Shown here in pieces: positions 1 to 9,051 of a stretch of DNA of 64,000 nucleotides. The stretch is from contig NZ_CP118259.1 of NCBI RefSeq assembly GCF_013337045.2, forward strand, positions 2,852,001 through 2,916,000. Direction: 5' to 3'. The notes beneath the pieces are model-generated. The model did not search any database, had not been told where the DNA came from, and was given only the letters and a program-made list of their open reading frames with translations. The stretch is from Agrobacterium vitis (GTDB taxonomy: Bacteria > Pseudomonadota > Alphaproteobacteria > Rhizobiales > Rhizobiaceae). The first letter of the stretch is position 1. Every line of letters starts with the position of its first letter. Both the position numbers and the translations under genes were made by a program.

Positions 1-737
1 ACCTTGACCAACACGGTGATGATGGCAAACAGCGTCATGACCAGAATGACCAGACCATTGGCCGCAAGCTTGCTGACCATGATTTCGACAGGCCTGACCG
101 GCATGACCAGCAAGTGTTCCAGCGTCCCGTGTTCCCGTTCGCGCACCAAAGCGGCGCCTGCCAGCAGGATGGCCAGCATGGTAATATTGTTGATCAGCGC
201 CATCGTGCCGGAAAACCAATCCGAATTCAGCGATTGATTGAAGGCAAGCCGCGTTTCCACCGTCACCGCCTGAGTGCTTGAGACGCCAACGCGCTGGGCA
301 TAAAGCCCGACCTGTTGGCTGACGATCTGCTGGATCGTGCTGGAGCCTATTCCTGCCTGCATCAACGCGGTCGCGTCGATCAGCAACTGCACAGAGGGGC
401 TACGCCCCGAGAGAACATCGGCCTCGAACCGTTCGGGAATATCCAGCACAAAGGTGTAGCGCGCCTGATCCATGGCGCGGTCGATATCCTGGGGTGCGAT
501 TGCCACCGGTTTTTGAAAGCGCGGCGGCATCAATCCATCGAGAATGGAAGACGACAATTGCGACATGTCCCGGTCCACCACGGCCAGCGTCGCATTGCGC
601 AGATCGTGGGAAAGTCCAGTCGCCTGGGTATAGATCGCCAGGCTGAAGGCATAGATGACCATGGCCATCAGCACCTTGTCGCGCAAAAGCCCGATCAACT
701 CCTTGCGAAACAGGGCAAATACCGTGCGAAGATCCAT
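1..737 (-). CDS. yhhJ: ABC-2 family inner-membrane permease (YhhJ-like), 3' part cut by window edge
   Basis: Reading the minus strand from ATG 735-737 gives an open frame of about 245 codons running off the left edge, starting MDLRTVFALFRKEL. It has an N-terminal membrane segment, then a periplasmic stretch with a DIPERFEADV motif of the kind seen in ABC-2 permeases of drug or adhesin exporters, then a second hydrophobic segment around the LINNITMLAILLAGAAL region followed by REREHGTLEHLLVMPVRP, the typical ABC-2 loop. The start is 5 nt after the stop of the RbbA-type gene, with a GGAAAGG upstream. In Escherichia coli the same order yhiI-rbbA-yhhJ occurs, so I infer this is the third component of that exporter. 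The C-terminal transmembrane helices lie outside the window. The substrate is unknown. Confidence 0.85.
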   Translation of the reverse strand, partial: MDLRTVFALFRKELIGLLRDKVLMAMVIYAFSLAIYTQATGLSHDLRNATLAVVDRDMSQLSSSILDGLMPPRFQKPVAIAPQDIDRAMDQARYTFVLDIPERFEADVLSGRSPSVQLLIDATALMQAGIGSSTIQQIVSQQVGLYAQRVGVSSTQAVTVETRLAFNQSLNSDWFSGTMALINNITMLAILLAGAALVREREHGTLEHLLVMPVRPVEIMVSKLAANGLVILVMTLFAIITVLVK

Positions 738-742
738 ATCCC

Positions 743-3481
743 TTACCTTTCCTGCTTACGCAGCAGCGACCAGCCAAGCCCGATGGCACCAATCCAGAAC
801 AGCGCCAGCGGCCAGACAAAGCCCATCAACTCGGCAAAGCCCAACCCCTTGGTGAAGGCCCCGACGCTGGCGCGCATGAAATAAGTGGTGGGAAACACCA
901 GGCCGATGGCGTGGCCCATGCCGTGCAGCGACGACACTGGCTGCAACAGGCCGGAAAACTGTGTGCCGGGCATCATCGTGCCGATGGCAGTGACGAACAG
1001 GGCTGCCACCTGGGTCGAGGTGAAGGTGGAACTTAAGATGCCGATGGAGGTTGTCGCCAGCACATAGACGAAAGCGGCGACCGATAGACCGGCAAGAGAG
1101 CCTTTCAACGGCACGCCGAACAGCCAGACGGCCAGCAGGAACATGACCAGGAAGTTGATGAAGCCAATGGCCACATAGGGCAATTGCTTGCCCAGTAGAA
1201 ATTCCAGCTTGGTGACCGGCGTCACGTAGAGATTGCTGATCGATCCCATTTCCTTTTCCGAGACAACGCCGAGCGCCGTCAGGATCGAGGGAATGAACAC
1301 CAGCAGCAAGGCGATCACCGCTGGCACCATGGCATTCAGGCTTAGAAAAGCCTGGTTGTAGCGGTAACGCATTTCCACGCCAGCCACCGACTGGATCGTT
1401 CCGCCCGATTGACGGACAATCTCCTGCAAGAACCGCTGGTGAGCGCCCGAGACATAGCCGAGCGCCGTCTCAGCCCGGAAGGGCATGGCACCATCCAGCA
1501 TGGCCAGCACATTTGGCCGCTTGCCAGCCCGCAGGTCGGCGCCGAATTTCTCGGGTATATCAAGTGCCAACATGATGTCATTGGCCTTCAACCGCGACAA
1601 CATCCCGGCTTCATCGGAGATGGACGGTTGCAAGGTGAAGGCGGAGGACGCCGCATAGGCATCAATATAGGCCCGGCTTTCGGCACTCTGGTCGCGGTCG
1701 AGGACAGCAAACCGCAGGTGATCGACATCCAGCGTCAGGCCGTAGCCGAAAATCAGCATCAGCAGCGCCGTACCAGCCAGGGCGAAACCCAGCCGGATCT
1801 TGTCGCGCATCAGTTCCATCGCCTCGCGCCGGGCATAGGCCATCAGCCGGGCAGGCGAAAACCCCTTGCGCACCAAGGCTCCGGCAGTGTTCTCCGCCAC
1901 CGTCGCGGCACCGGCCTGCGGCTGGGTTGCTGCGTCAGTCAGGCTTTCCTGCCGCCCTCCCGCCTTCATGAAGGCGATGAAGGCATCGTCCAGGCTGGCG
2001 CTGCCGGTCTGCTCTTTCAGCTCTTGCGGGGTGCCGCAGGCAATCACCTTACCAGCATGCATGAAGGCGATGCGGTCGCAGCGCTCGGCTTCCGCCATGA
2101 AATGGGTGGACACGAAAATCGTCACGCCGTTTTGCCGTGATTGTTCCACCAGATCGTTCCAGAATCCGTCACGCGCCAGCGGATCGACGCCGGATGTCGG
2201 CTCGTCGAGGATCAGGATATCCGGTTGATGGATCAGCGCCACGGCCAGTTGCAGGCGCTGGCGCACCCCAAGCAGCAGATCGCTCGACAGGAACTGCAAA
2301 TAGGGCTGAAGGCCGAACTCTTGCGCCAAGGCCTCGATCCGCGTCTTGGCTGCCTCCCCGGTCAGGTCGAAAATCGCCGCATGCAGGTTGAGATTCTGCT
2401 GCACCGTCAATTCGCCATAGAGGGAAAAGCCCTGCGACATATAACCAACACGGCGGCGGGCATCGCCAGCACCCTTTTTGGCATCGACCGGCTGGCCGAA
2501 CAGCTGCGCCTCGCCGCTACTGGCTGGCAAAAGCCCGGTCAGCATTTTCATGGTGGTGGACTTTCCGCAGCCATTCGAACCGAGGAAGCCGAAAATTTCG
2601 CCCTTGGGAATGCGGAAGCTGACATGATCGACAGCGGTAAAAGCCCCGAATGACCGGGTCAACTCCTTGGCCTCAAGGGCAACCTCGCCCCGGTCCACGA
2701 AGGCAAGCCTGGGCGGCGGATCGCCATAGCCTTGTTTTGCCGCATCCGGCAAAAGCGCAATGAAGGCCTGTTCCAGGGTCTTCTGCCCGGTTTGTTGCAG
2801 CAGCGCCTCGCAGGTGCCATCCGCCAGAATACGGCCCTCATGGAGCAGAACCACGCGCTGGAACCGGCTCGCCTCCTCCATATCGGACGTGGCGGTGATA
2901 ATCGACAGGCCGGGCCGCGAGGCCTGGATACTTTCCACCAGATCCCAGAATTGCCGTCGTGACAAGGGATCGACACCGGTTGTCGGCTCATCGAGCAGCA
3001 GGAGATCGGGATCGTGCACCAGGGCGCAGCACAGACCGAGCTTCTGCTTCATGCCACCCGACAGCTTGCCCATCAACCGGTCACCGAACGGATCGAGCCC
3101 GGTCGCCTTGAGCAGCCGGTCGATACGCCCGGCTCGTTCCGTCGCGTCCTGCCCGAACAGCCGACCAAAGAAATCGATGTTCTCGCAGACGGTCAGGTTG
3201 GGATAAAGATTGCGGCCCAGGCCCTGTGGCATATAGGCAATGCGCGGCTGCACGTCGGTACGCGCACCGGCGCTTGCCATATCCGCTCCAAGTGCCGTGA
3301 TCCGGCCTTGTTGGATTTTTTTTGCGCCCGCCAGCAGCGCCAGAAGCGTGGATTTTCCCACCCCGTCCGGCCCGACCAGGGCCACCCGCGATCCGGCCGC
3401 GATGGCAAGGTCGATGGCGCTCAAGGCCTGGCGCTTGCCGTAGAAATGGGACAAGCCTGCCAGTTCGACAGCGTTTTCCAT
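743..3481 (-). CDS. rbbA: RbbA-type fused double ABC ATPase / ABC-2 permease
   Basis: This 912-residue protein has two ABC ATPase domains in tandem followed by an ABC-2 permease domain, the same plan and nearly the same length as E. coli RbbA. The first ATPase (about residues 1-240) has Walker A GPDGVGKST, signature LSGGMKQK and Walker B LLLLDEPTTGVDP. The second (about 265-500) has Walker A GSNGCGKST and LILDEPTSGVDP, but its signature is degenerate (LLLGVRQRL in place of LSGGQ), as I recall for this family. From about residue 545 there is one membrane segment, a periplasmic loop with DIPEKFGADL, and a cluster of five or so helices at the end with EKEMGSISNLYVTPV. It sits between the HlyD-type adaptor and the second permease, with gaps of 11 and 5 nt. 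A role in export is inferred; the ribosome-associated activity described for the E. coli protein cannot be read from sequence. Confidence 0.9.
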   Translation of the reverse strand: MENAVELAGLSHFYGKRQALSAIDLAIAAGSRVALVGPDGVGKSTLLALLAGAKKIQQGRITALGADMASAGARTDVQPRIAYMPQGLGRNLYPNLTVCENIDFFGRLFGQDATERAGRIDRLLKATGLDPFGDRLMGKLSGGMKQKLGLCCALVHDPDLLLLDEPTTGVDPLSRRQFWDLVESIQASRPGLSIITATSDMEEASRFQRVVLLHEGRILADGTCEALLQQTGQKTLEQAFIALLPDAAKQGYGDPPPRLAFVDRGEVALEAKELTRSFGAFTAVDHVSFRIPKGEIFGFLGSNGCGKSTTMKMLTGLLPASSGEAQLFGQPVDAKKGAGDARRRVGYMSQGFSLYGELTVQQNLNLHAAIFDLTGEAAKTRIEALAQEFGLQPYLQFLSSDLLLGVRQRLQLAVALIHQPDILILDEPTSGVDPLARDGFWNDLVEQSRQNGVTIFVSTHFMAEAERCDRIAFMHAGKVIACGTPQELKEQTGSASLDDAFIAFMKAGGRQESLTDAATQPQAGAATVAENTAGALVRKGFSPARLMAYARREAMELMRDKIRLGFALAGTALLMLIFGYGLTLDVDHLRFAVLDRDQSAESRAYIDAYAASSAFTLQPSISDEAGMLSRLKANDIMLALDIPEKFGADLRAGKRPNVLAMLDGAMPFRAETALGYVSGAHQRFLQEIVRQSGGTIQSVAGVEMRYRYNQAFLSLNAMVPAVIALLLVFIPSILTALGVVSEKEMGSISNLYVTPVTKLEFLLGKQLPYVAIGFINFLVMFLLAVWLFGVPLKGSLAGLSVAAFVYVLATTSIGILSSTFTSTQVAALFVTAIGTMMPGTQFSGLLQPVSSLHGMGHAIGLVFPTTYFMRASVGAFTKGLGFAELMGFVWPLALFWIGAIGLGWSLLRKQER

Positions 3482-3492
3482 GGCTGCCCCGC

Positions 3493-4533
3493 TTACGGCT
3501 TATTGGCTGAAGGTTGGGTATTCGAAGCCGAGGGGTCGAGAGGCGCTGTCGTCAGATCGGATTGCAGACGGTCCGGCCAGACCGCGGCCGCATCGGTCTT
3601 CACATAGCCGAGACCGGTGATCCCGGTTTTGACCAGCGGCAGATATTGCTTCACCAATTCCTTGGGCGCACTGATCTTGACGCGGAACATCAACCTGTCG
3701 CGCTCGCTGCGGATTTCAACCTGTTTCGGCGTATATTGCGCCTGCGGCGAGACGAAGGACACCGTTCCGGGAATGGCCCGGTCCGGCAGAATATCAAGCA
3801 GGATACGGCCCTCGGCCCCGATTGCGGTTTTCGCAGCGTCGGCAGACGGAAGATAGATCGTCATATAGACATCCGACAGATCGAGCACCGTCAGCACCTT
3901 ACCGCCCGCCGCCAGCACCTCGCCCGGCTCCGCCAGCCGGTAAAGCACCCGCCCGTCCTTCGGTGCCGTCAGCGTCGCATCGGCGATGGTCTGGGCAATG
4001 CGATCAGCCTCCGCCTTGGCATTGTCGATGGTCGCCTGCACGCTGTTCAACGTGCTCTCCGCCGCCGAGACAGCCGCCTTGGAACTGTCGCGGCTCAACC
4101 TCTGGCTATCGACCGCCTGATCGGAGACAAACCCCTTGCCAAGCAGGACCAGCTTGCGCTCCAGATCCTTGTCGGCGAGATCAAACTGGCTCTGCGCCTG
4201 GGACAGTTTGAAGGCCGAAGCATCGCGGCTCTGTTCGGCTTCGGCGATCTTGGCCTTTGCGGCACGCAGCTGGCTTTGCAATTCCACCGTATCCATGCGC
4301 GCCAGCACCTGACCTTTGGTGACCAGATCGCCCTCGCCGACTTCGACGGACACCAGCCGCCCGGCACTTTTGCTGGCAATATCGACCTCGGTCGCCTCGA
4401 TCCGGCCATTGCCCGTGACGATGCCTGACGGCAGCGTATCGGCTCGTCCGAATTTCAAATAGGCATAGGTGCCGCCGGATGCGGCAAGCAGAACGATAAC
4501 GAAGGCTAGGGCGAATTTCTGGGGCTTCTGCAT
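3493..4533 (-). CDS. yhiI: HlyD-family membrane fusion protein (YhiI-like adaptor)
   Basis: Periplasmic adaptor protein of about 346 residues. I start it at ATG 4531-4533 (MQKPQKFALAFV), because this places one signal-anchor helix at residues 6-26; an upstream in-frame start at 4611 would add 26 residues without family features. After the anchor comes GRIEATEVDIASKSAGRL, the first half of the lipoyl/biotinyl-like barrel. A long coiled-coil hairpin follows (about residues 75-185, rich in A, K, E, Q), then the second lipoyl half (LTAPKDGRVLYRLAEPGEVL) and a beta-barrel region. It would link the inner-membrane exporter encoded downstream to an outer-membrane channel such as TolC; no TolC gene is seen here. 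First gene of the leftward exporter operon. Confidence 0.9.
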   Translation of the reverse strand: MQKPQKFALAFVIVLLAASGGTYAYLKFGRADTLPSGIVTGNGRIEATEVDIASKSAGRLVSVEVGEGDLVTKGQVLARMDTVELQSQLRAAKAKIAEAEQSRDASAFKLSQAQSQFDLADKDLERKLVLLGKGFVSDQAVDSQRLSRDSSKAAVSAAESTLNSVQATIDNAKAEADRIAQTIADATLTAPKDGRVLYRLAEPGEVLAAGGKVLTVLDLSDVYMTIYLPSADAAKTAIGAEGRILLDILPDRAIPGTVSFVSPQAQYTPKQVEIRSERDRLMFRVKISAPKELVKQYLPLVKTGITGLGYVKTDAAAVWPDRLQSDLTTAPLDPSASNTQPSANKP

Positions 4534-4735
4534 GGACAGCTCAAATCTCGAAAAAGGGGCCGACAGCGCGGGAATCCAACGGTCGATCAAACCGTAAGAC
4601 ACTAAATTCACTGTATAAACTTGTTACGAGCGCTTTCAGGGTATAACGCTTTATGCGTCAAACTTACTGGCCTTTGCCGGTGCGTCCTTGATTGAAATCA
4701 AGTCGTCCGCAACACAGTCCAAAGGAGCATCCCGC

Positions 4736-5737
4736 ATGAAGCCCGGCCCTCTCAATCTACTGACGGATGTTGCCGGTCTTTCGGTCGGTCATGCCACCGA
4801 TCTGGCGCTCGGCTCCGGGGTGACTGTCATCGTCTTCGATCAACCGGCCACCGCATCCGGATCGGTGCTGGGCGGTGCGCCCGGTGGGCGTGAAACGGGT
4901 TTGCTCGATCCGTCGCTGTCGCTGGTCACCCAGGTCAATGCGCTGGTCCTATCGGGCGGTTCCGCCTTTGGGCTGGATGCTGCAGGCGGCGTGCAGGCGG
5001 GCCTGCGCCAGATTGGCCAAGGGTTTCCGGTCGGTGATATGAACGTCCCCATCGTGCCGCAGGCGATCCTGATGGATCTGCTGAATGGCGGCAACAAGAA
5101 CTGGGGCCTCCACTCCCCCTATCGCGATATGGGCTATGAGGCTTTCGTGGCCCGCAAACCGGGCAGTTTCCCGTTAGGAACAATCGGGGCTGGAACAGGT
5201 GCCACCACTGCCACCGTCAAGGGCGGGCTCGGTTCGGCCAGCGCCGTCTCCGCCAGCGGTCATACCGTGGCGGCCATCGTCGCCGTCAATGCGCTCGGCA
5301 CGGCGACTATTGGCCGCTCGCGGCATTTCTGGGCCGCTCCTTTCGAGCAAGACGGTGAATTCGGCGGCCTCGGCATGCCCTCCTCCTTCGGCCCTGATGA
5401 TAGCGCCCTTCGTCTCAAGGGCCGCGACCCGATCGCCACCACCATTGGCGCCATTGTCACCGATGCTGATCTGACCAAGGCGGAATGCCACCGCCTGTCG
5501 ATCATGGCTCATGACGGGCTGGCGCGGGCGCTGCTGCCTGCTCATCTGCCTGCCGATGGCGATACGGTGTTTGCCGCCGCCACCGGCGCAAAACCGCTGC
5601 CGGATCTTGCGACCTTCATGGACCTCTGCCATCTCGCCACCCTCACCATGGCCCGCGCCATCGCCCGTGGCGTTTATGAAGCGCAAGCCCTGCCTTACGA
5701 CGGTTCACAACCGGCTTGGCGTGATCTTCATGTCTGA
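4736..5737 (+). CDS. P1-family (S58, DmpA-like) aminopeptidase
   Basis: The 333-residue product belongs to the P1/DmpA family of self-processing N-terminal nucleophile peptidases. Family signatures present are LSGGSAFGLDAAGGV (about residues 72-86), GTIGAGTGATTATVKGG (about 148-164) and VTDADLTKAECHRL followed by MAHDGLARAL (241-266). ATG 4736 is preceded at good distance by AAAGGAG (4721-4727), so I prefer it to the TTG at 4688. Such enzymes release N-terminal amino acids, some D-configured or beta-amino, from small peptides. The expected self-cleavage point precedes the Thr-Thr at 235-236; the residue before it is Ala here (see findings). Divergent from the exporter operon across a 202-bp gap. 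Confidence 0.85.
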   Translation: MKPGPLNLLTDVAGLSVGHATDLALGSGVTVIVFDQPATASGSVLGGAPGGRETGLLDPSLSLVTQVNALVLSGGSAFGLDAAGGVQAGLRQIGQGFPVGDMNVPIVPQAILMDLLNGGNKNWGLHSPYRDMGYEAFVARKPGSFPLGTIGAGTGATTATVKGGLGSASAVSASGHTVAAIVAVNALGTATIGRSRHFWAAPFEQDGEFGGLGMPSSFGPDDSALRLKGRDPIATTIGAIVTDADLTKAECHRLSIMAHDGLARALLPAHLPADGDTVFAAATGAKPLPDLATFMDLCHLATLTMARAIARGVYEAQALPYDGSQPAWRDLHV

Positions 5738-5849
5738 TTTCCCATCGCTGACATAGAACGGTCATCACAGAGATTTACACCGCGCCTGTTGCGGCACGGC
5801 TCGAATCGTCTGAACCATGCTATGTGAGAGAAAAAGCGGAGAGATCGGG

Positions 5850-7016
5850 ATGGACATGAGCGGCAAGACACCTTTGAAACGTCTGGTCCTGACCAATGCC
5901 GCCATCGTCCTTGCCGGCCGCATACAGACCGGCACGGTCGAAATTGAAAATGGCCAGATCATCGCCATCGGCCCGATAACCCATGCCAGTGATGCCATCG
6001 ACCTTGGTGGCGATATGCTGATCCCGGGCCTTGTCGATATCCATACCGACCATTTCGAAAAGCATGTCTTTCCCCGCCACCACGTTCGCTGGAACTATAC
6101 GACGGCGGCCCTTGCCCATGACGCGCAAATCATCGGCGCCGGCATTACCACCGTGTTCGACAGCCTCTGCGTCGGTGCGGCGGAAGACGGCAGCGAGCGG
6201 GCGGAAATTCTCGGACCAATGATCGAGGCGCTGGAAAAGGCGCAAAGCGCTGGCATGCTCAGGGCTGAGCATTTCGTGCATCTGCGCTGCGAAGTGATCG
6301 ATGAACAAACGCCTGCGCTGATGGAGGCCAATATTGGCCATGCTCTGGTGCGCGTCGTCTCTGTCATGGAGCACCTGCCCGGCATCCGCCAGACGCGGGA
6401 TCTCGACACCTATCTGGCCAAGGTCGCGAAATTGCGCGGCGAAGCGCTTGCCGTGACCACGGCTCGGGTTGCGGATCTGATCGCCACCAAACAGGCCATC
6501 GGCAACCGGATCCGCCCGCAGGTGGTGGATATTGCCAAGCGCCATAACAAGCCGCTGCTCAGCCATGACGATACCGATATCGAGCATGTCGATCTGGCGG
6601 CGGACGAGGGCGTATCAATCTCGGAATTTCCCTGCACGATGGAGGCTGCCCGCGAAGCCCGCAAGCGGGGCATGCAGATCGTCGGCGGCGCACCGAATAT
6701 CGTGCGCGGCGGCTCACAATCCGGCAATATCGCGGTGCGCGATCTGCTGCTCGAAGGCCTTTGCGATATTCTGGCCTCCGATTATGTACCCCGCGCCTTG
6801 CTGGACGCGCCCTTCGCCATCGCCGCCGATCCTGATCTCGCCTACGACCTGCCCGCCGCCATCCGCATGGTCACCAAGACCCCGGCAGAAGCCGCTGGCC
6901 TCAACGACCGCGGCGAGATCGCACCGGGCAAACGCGCCGACCTCTTGCAGATTGGCCAGCACGGCGGCCATCCGTTCATCAAGCAGATCTGGCGTGGCGG
7001 GGTGCGGGTTGGGTGA
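5850..7016 (+). CDS. phnM: PhnM, alpha-D-ribose 1-methylphosphonate 5-triphosphate diphosphatase
   Basis: Amidohydrolase-superfamily protein of about 388 residues. The metal-binding motif appears as VDIHTDHFEKHVFPR (about residues 60-75), and later motifs include LLSHDDTD, SEFPCTMEAA and GAPNIVRGGSQSGN, all characteristic of PhnM. In the C-P lyase pathway PhnM removes pyrophosphate from the 5-triphosphate of ribose 1-methylphosphonate before PhnJ cleaves the C-P bond. I choose ATG 5850 because a GGAGAG lies just upstream; an in-frame start at 5817 is possible. No other phn gene is near, so the rest of the pathway must be elsewhere on the genome if it exists. The stop overlaps the next start (TGATG), so it is cotranscribed with the GNAT gene. 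Confidence 0.92.
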   Translation: MDMSGKTPLKRLVLTNAAIVLAGRIQTGTVEIENGQIIAIGPITHASDAIDLGGDMLIPGLVDIHTDHFEKHVFPRHHVRWNYTTAALAHDAQIIGAGITTVFDSLCVGAAEDGSERAEILGPMIEALEKAQSAGMLRAEHFVHLRCEVIDEQTPALMEANIGHALVRVVSVMEHLPGIRQTRDLDTYLAKVAKLRGEALAVTTARVADLIATKQAIGNRIRPQVVDIAKRHNKPLLSHDDTDIEHVDLAADEGVSISEFPCTMEAAREARKRGMQIVGGAPNIVRGGSQSGNIAVRDLLLEGLCDILASDYVPRALLDAPFAIAADPDLAYDLPAAIRMVTKTPAEAAGLNDRGEIAPGKRADLLQIGQHGGHPFIKQIWRGGVRVG

Positions 7017-7465
7017 TGGAAAATCACATTCGTCTTGCGGAACAACAAGATGCAGATGCCATTGCTTCGGTCTTTACCCGCTCTCGATCGCTGTTGGGTT
7101 TTTTGCCGAAATTGCACACTGCCGAGGAAGATCGGCATTTCATTGAAACCGTCGTTCTTGCTGAAAATTCTGTGCGGGTTGCGATTGAAAACCACAGGAT
7201 ATGCGGCTTTATCGCAGTCAAGGACGGTTGGATCGACCATCTCTACATTGACCCGGACCATCTCGGTAAAGGCATGGGATCACGCTTACTCACCAATACA
7301 ATGGCGGATGCAACCCATCTGAAGCTCTGGACATTTCAGCAAAACCAGCATGCACGACGCTTTTATGAGTATCACGGCTTCACCCCTGACCTGATGACGG
7401 ACGGTGATGAGAATGAAGAAAAACAGCCGGACGTGCTCTATGTCTGGTCCCGGACAACATCTTAA
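7016..7465 (+). CDS. GNAT-family N-acetyltransferase
   Basis: A 149-residue single-domain GNAT protein. The acetyl-CoA-binding motif A is visible as IDPDHLGKGMGSRLL (about residues 79-93), and the C-terminal motif B as QQNQHARRFYEYHGF (about 108-122). ATG 7016 shares its A with the phnM TGA stop; a GTG at 7013 is an alternative start. The substrate is not evident. Translational coupling to phnM raises the possibility of a role in phosphonate metabolism: PhnO of other phn operons is also a GNAT that acetylates aminoalkylphosphonates. The sequence alone does not show that this protein is PhnO. Ends 3 nt before the convergent ATPase gene. Confidence 0.85.
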   Translation: MENHIRLAEQQDADAIASVFTRSRSLLGFLPKLHTAEEDRHFIETVVLAENSVRVAIENHRICGFIAVKDGWIDHLYIDPDHLGKGMGSRLLTNTMADATHLKLWTFQQNQHARRFYEYHGFTPDLMTDGDENEEKQPDVLYVWSRTTS

Positions 7466-7468
7466 CGG

Positions 7469-8221
7469 TCAGCTTTTGCGCCGAAACCCCTCACTCGCCA
7501 CCATCAATTGCCGTGTATAATCCACCTGCACATCGCGTCTACGTAGCGCCTCGACATCCATGACTTCCACAACCTGCCCGGTGCGCATCACCGCCAGCCG
7601 GTCGCACATATGGCTGATAATAGCCAGATCGTGGCTGACCATCAGAAAGGTCAGGCCGCGATCCTTGCGGGCCTGTTCGAGGAGATTGAGGATTTCCGCC
7701 TGGATTGAGGCGTCGAGCGCCGAGGTTGGCTCATCCAGCAGCAGGATTTTCGGCTCAACGATCAAGGCGCGGGCAATAGCGATGCGCTGGCGCTGGCCAC
7801 CGGACAGCTGGTGCGAAAACCGGAAGCGGAAGCCGGAGCCAAGACCAACCTCATCCAGAGCGCGGGCAATGCGGCTATCGACATCGGAAAATCCATGCAC
7901 GGCCAAAGGCTCCAGTAGCAGCCGGTCCACCGTCTGGCGCGGATGCAGCGAGCCGTAAGGGTCCTGGAACACCATTTGTACGGTGCGATAAAAGGTCTTG
8001 TCGCGCTGCCTGCTATCATAGCTCTTGCCATCAACAGTCAGCTTGCCACTCTCAAAGGTATTCAGCCCGGCGATTGCCCGCAGCAGGGTCGATTTTCCCG
8101 AGCCGGATTCCCCGACCAGGCCAAAGCTCTCGCCTTGTTCAACGGCAATGCTGACCCCGTCCAACGCCAGAAACTCATCAAAGCGCACCGACATGTCCTG
8201 AACGATCAGTGAATCAGTCAT
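7469..8221 (-). CDS. Peptide ABC importer, second ATP-binding subunit (DppF-like)
   Basis: ABC ATPase of 250 residues with Walker A GESGSGKST, signature LSGGQRQRIAIARAL, Walker B ILLLDEPTSALD and the H-loop in LMVSHDL. Starting at ATG 8219-8221 gives a 4-nt ATGA overlap with the preceding ATPase gene; the longer frame to 8290 only adds 23 Ala/Gly-rich residues from the other gene's territory. This is the last gene of the SBP-permease-permease-ATPase-ATPase operon running leftward from 12724. It energises uptake together with the other ATPase. At about 250 residues it is shorter than typical DppF, lacking much of the C-terminal extension that carries the second Fe-S or oligopeptide-transport motif. 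Confidence 0.9.
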   Translation of the reverse strand: MTDSLIVQDMSVRFDEFLALDGVSIAVEQGESFGLVGESGSGKSTLLRAIAGLNTFESGKLTVDGKSYDSRQRDKTFYRTVQMVFQDPYGSLHPRQTVDRLLLEPLAVHGFSDVDSRIARALDEVGLGSGFRFRFSHQLSGGQRQRIAIARALIVEPKILLLDEPTSALDASIQAEILNLLEQARKDRGLTFLMVSHDLAIISHMCDRLAVMRTGQVVEVMDVEALRRRDVQVDYTRQLMVASEGFRRKS

Positions 8222-9051
8222 TGCGCCCACTCCACCTGACGCTGCAACACCGGCAGCGGATGCTGGTTGCCTTCCAGGCGCGGCAGGCAATTCAGCAGGC
8301 CCTGGGTATAGGGATGTTTCGCCTCGGACAGGTTGGCCGCATTCAGTTCCTCGACAACACGGCCCGCATACATCACCAGCACCCGGTCGCAGAAGGACGA
8401 GACCAGCCGCAAATCATGGCTGACGAAAATCAGCCCCATGCCGCGCTCACGCACCAGCATGTCGAGAATATCGAGCACTTCCAGCTGCACCGTCACATCC
8501 AGCGCCGAGGTCGGTTCATCGGCAATCAGCAGTTCCGGCCCGCAGACCAGCATCATGGCGATCATTACCCGCTGGCCCATGCCGCCGGAAACCTCATGCG
8601 GGTAAAGCTTGAACACCCGTTCGGGATCGCGGATCTGCACCGCTTCCAGCATGGCCAGCGCCCTGTGCCTGGCTTGCTTTCCGGTCATCCGTTCATGGGT
8701 CAACAAGGTCTCGACGATCTGTTTGCCAATCCGCATAACCGGGTTCAGCGAATACTTGGGGTCCTGAAGGATCATCGCCATCCGCTTGCCGCGCAGCGCC
8801 CGGCGCTTCGCAGCCGAAATCGCCAGCAGATCCGTATCGCCGAAATGGAGCCTGTCGGCGGTGATCCGCGCATGGGCGGGGGTCAGACCCATGATCGCCC
8901 GTCCGGTTTGGGATTTGCCGGAGCCGGATTCGCCAACGATCCCCAACCGCTCTTTGCCAAGCGTGAAAGACACGCCGCGCACCGCTTCCACCAGACCCGT
9001 GCGGGTCGGAAAACTGACCTTGAGATTGTCCACCGTCAGCAGCGCGCTCAT
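8218..9051 (-). CDS. Peptide ABC importer, first ATP-binding subunit (DppD-like)
   Basis: ABC ATPase of 277 residues with Walker A GESGSGKSQ, signature VSGGMGQRVMIAMML, Walker B LLIADEPTSALDV and H-loop FVSHDL. The C-terminus has a short oligopeptide-transporter extension (AKHPYTQGLLNCLPRLEG), typical of DppD/OppD. It overlaps the upstream permease stop and the downstream ATPase start by ATGA junctions, so the five genes are translationally coupled. Acts on the cytoplasmic face with the DppF-like subunit and the two permeases. Confidence 0.92.
   Translation of the reverse strand: MSALLTVDNLKVSFPTRTGLVEAVRGVSFTLGKERLGIVGESGSGKSQTGRAIMGLTPAHARITADRLHFGDTDLLAISAAKRRALRGKRMAMILQDPKYSLNPVMRIGKQIVETLLTHERMTGKQARHRALAMLEAVQIRDPERVFKLYPHEVSGGMGQRVMIAMMLVCGPELLIADEPTSALDVTVQLEVLDILDMLVRERGMGLIFVSHDLRLVSSFCDRVLVMYAGRVVEELNAANLSEAKHPYTQGLLNCLPRLEGNQHPLPVLQRQVEWAQ

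Noticed and set aside
315..884. A 189-codon plus-strand frame over the YhhJ/RbbA junction
   Set aside because: The minus strand carries two convincing membrane-protein frames here; the plus frame has no motif and would run through their junction.
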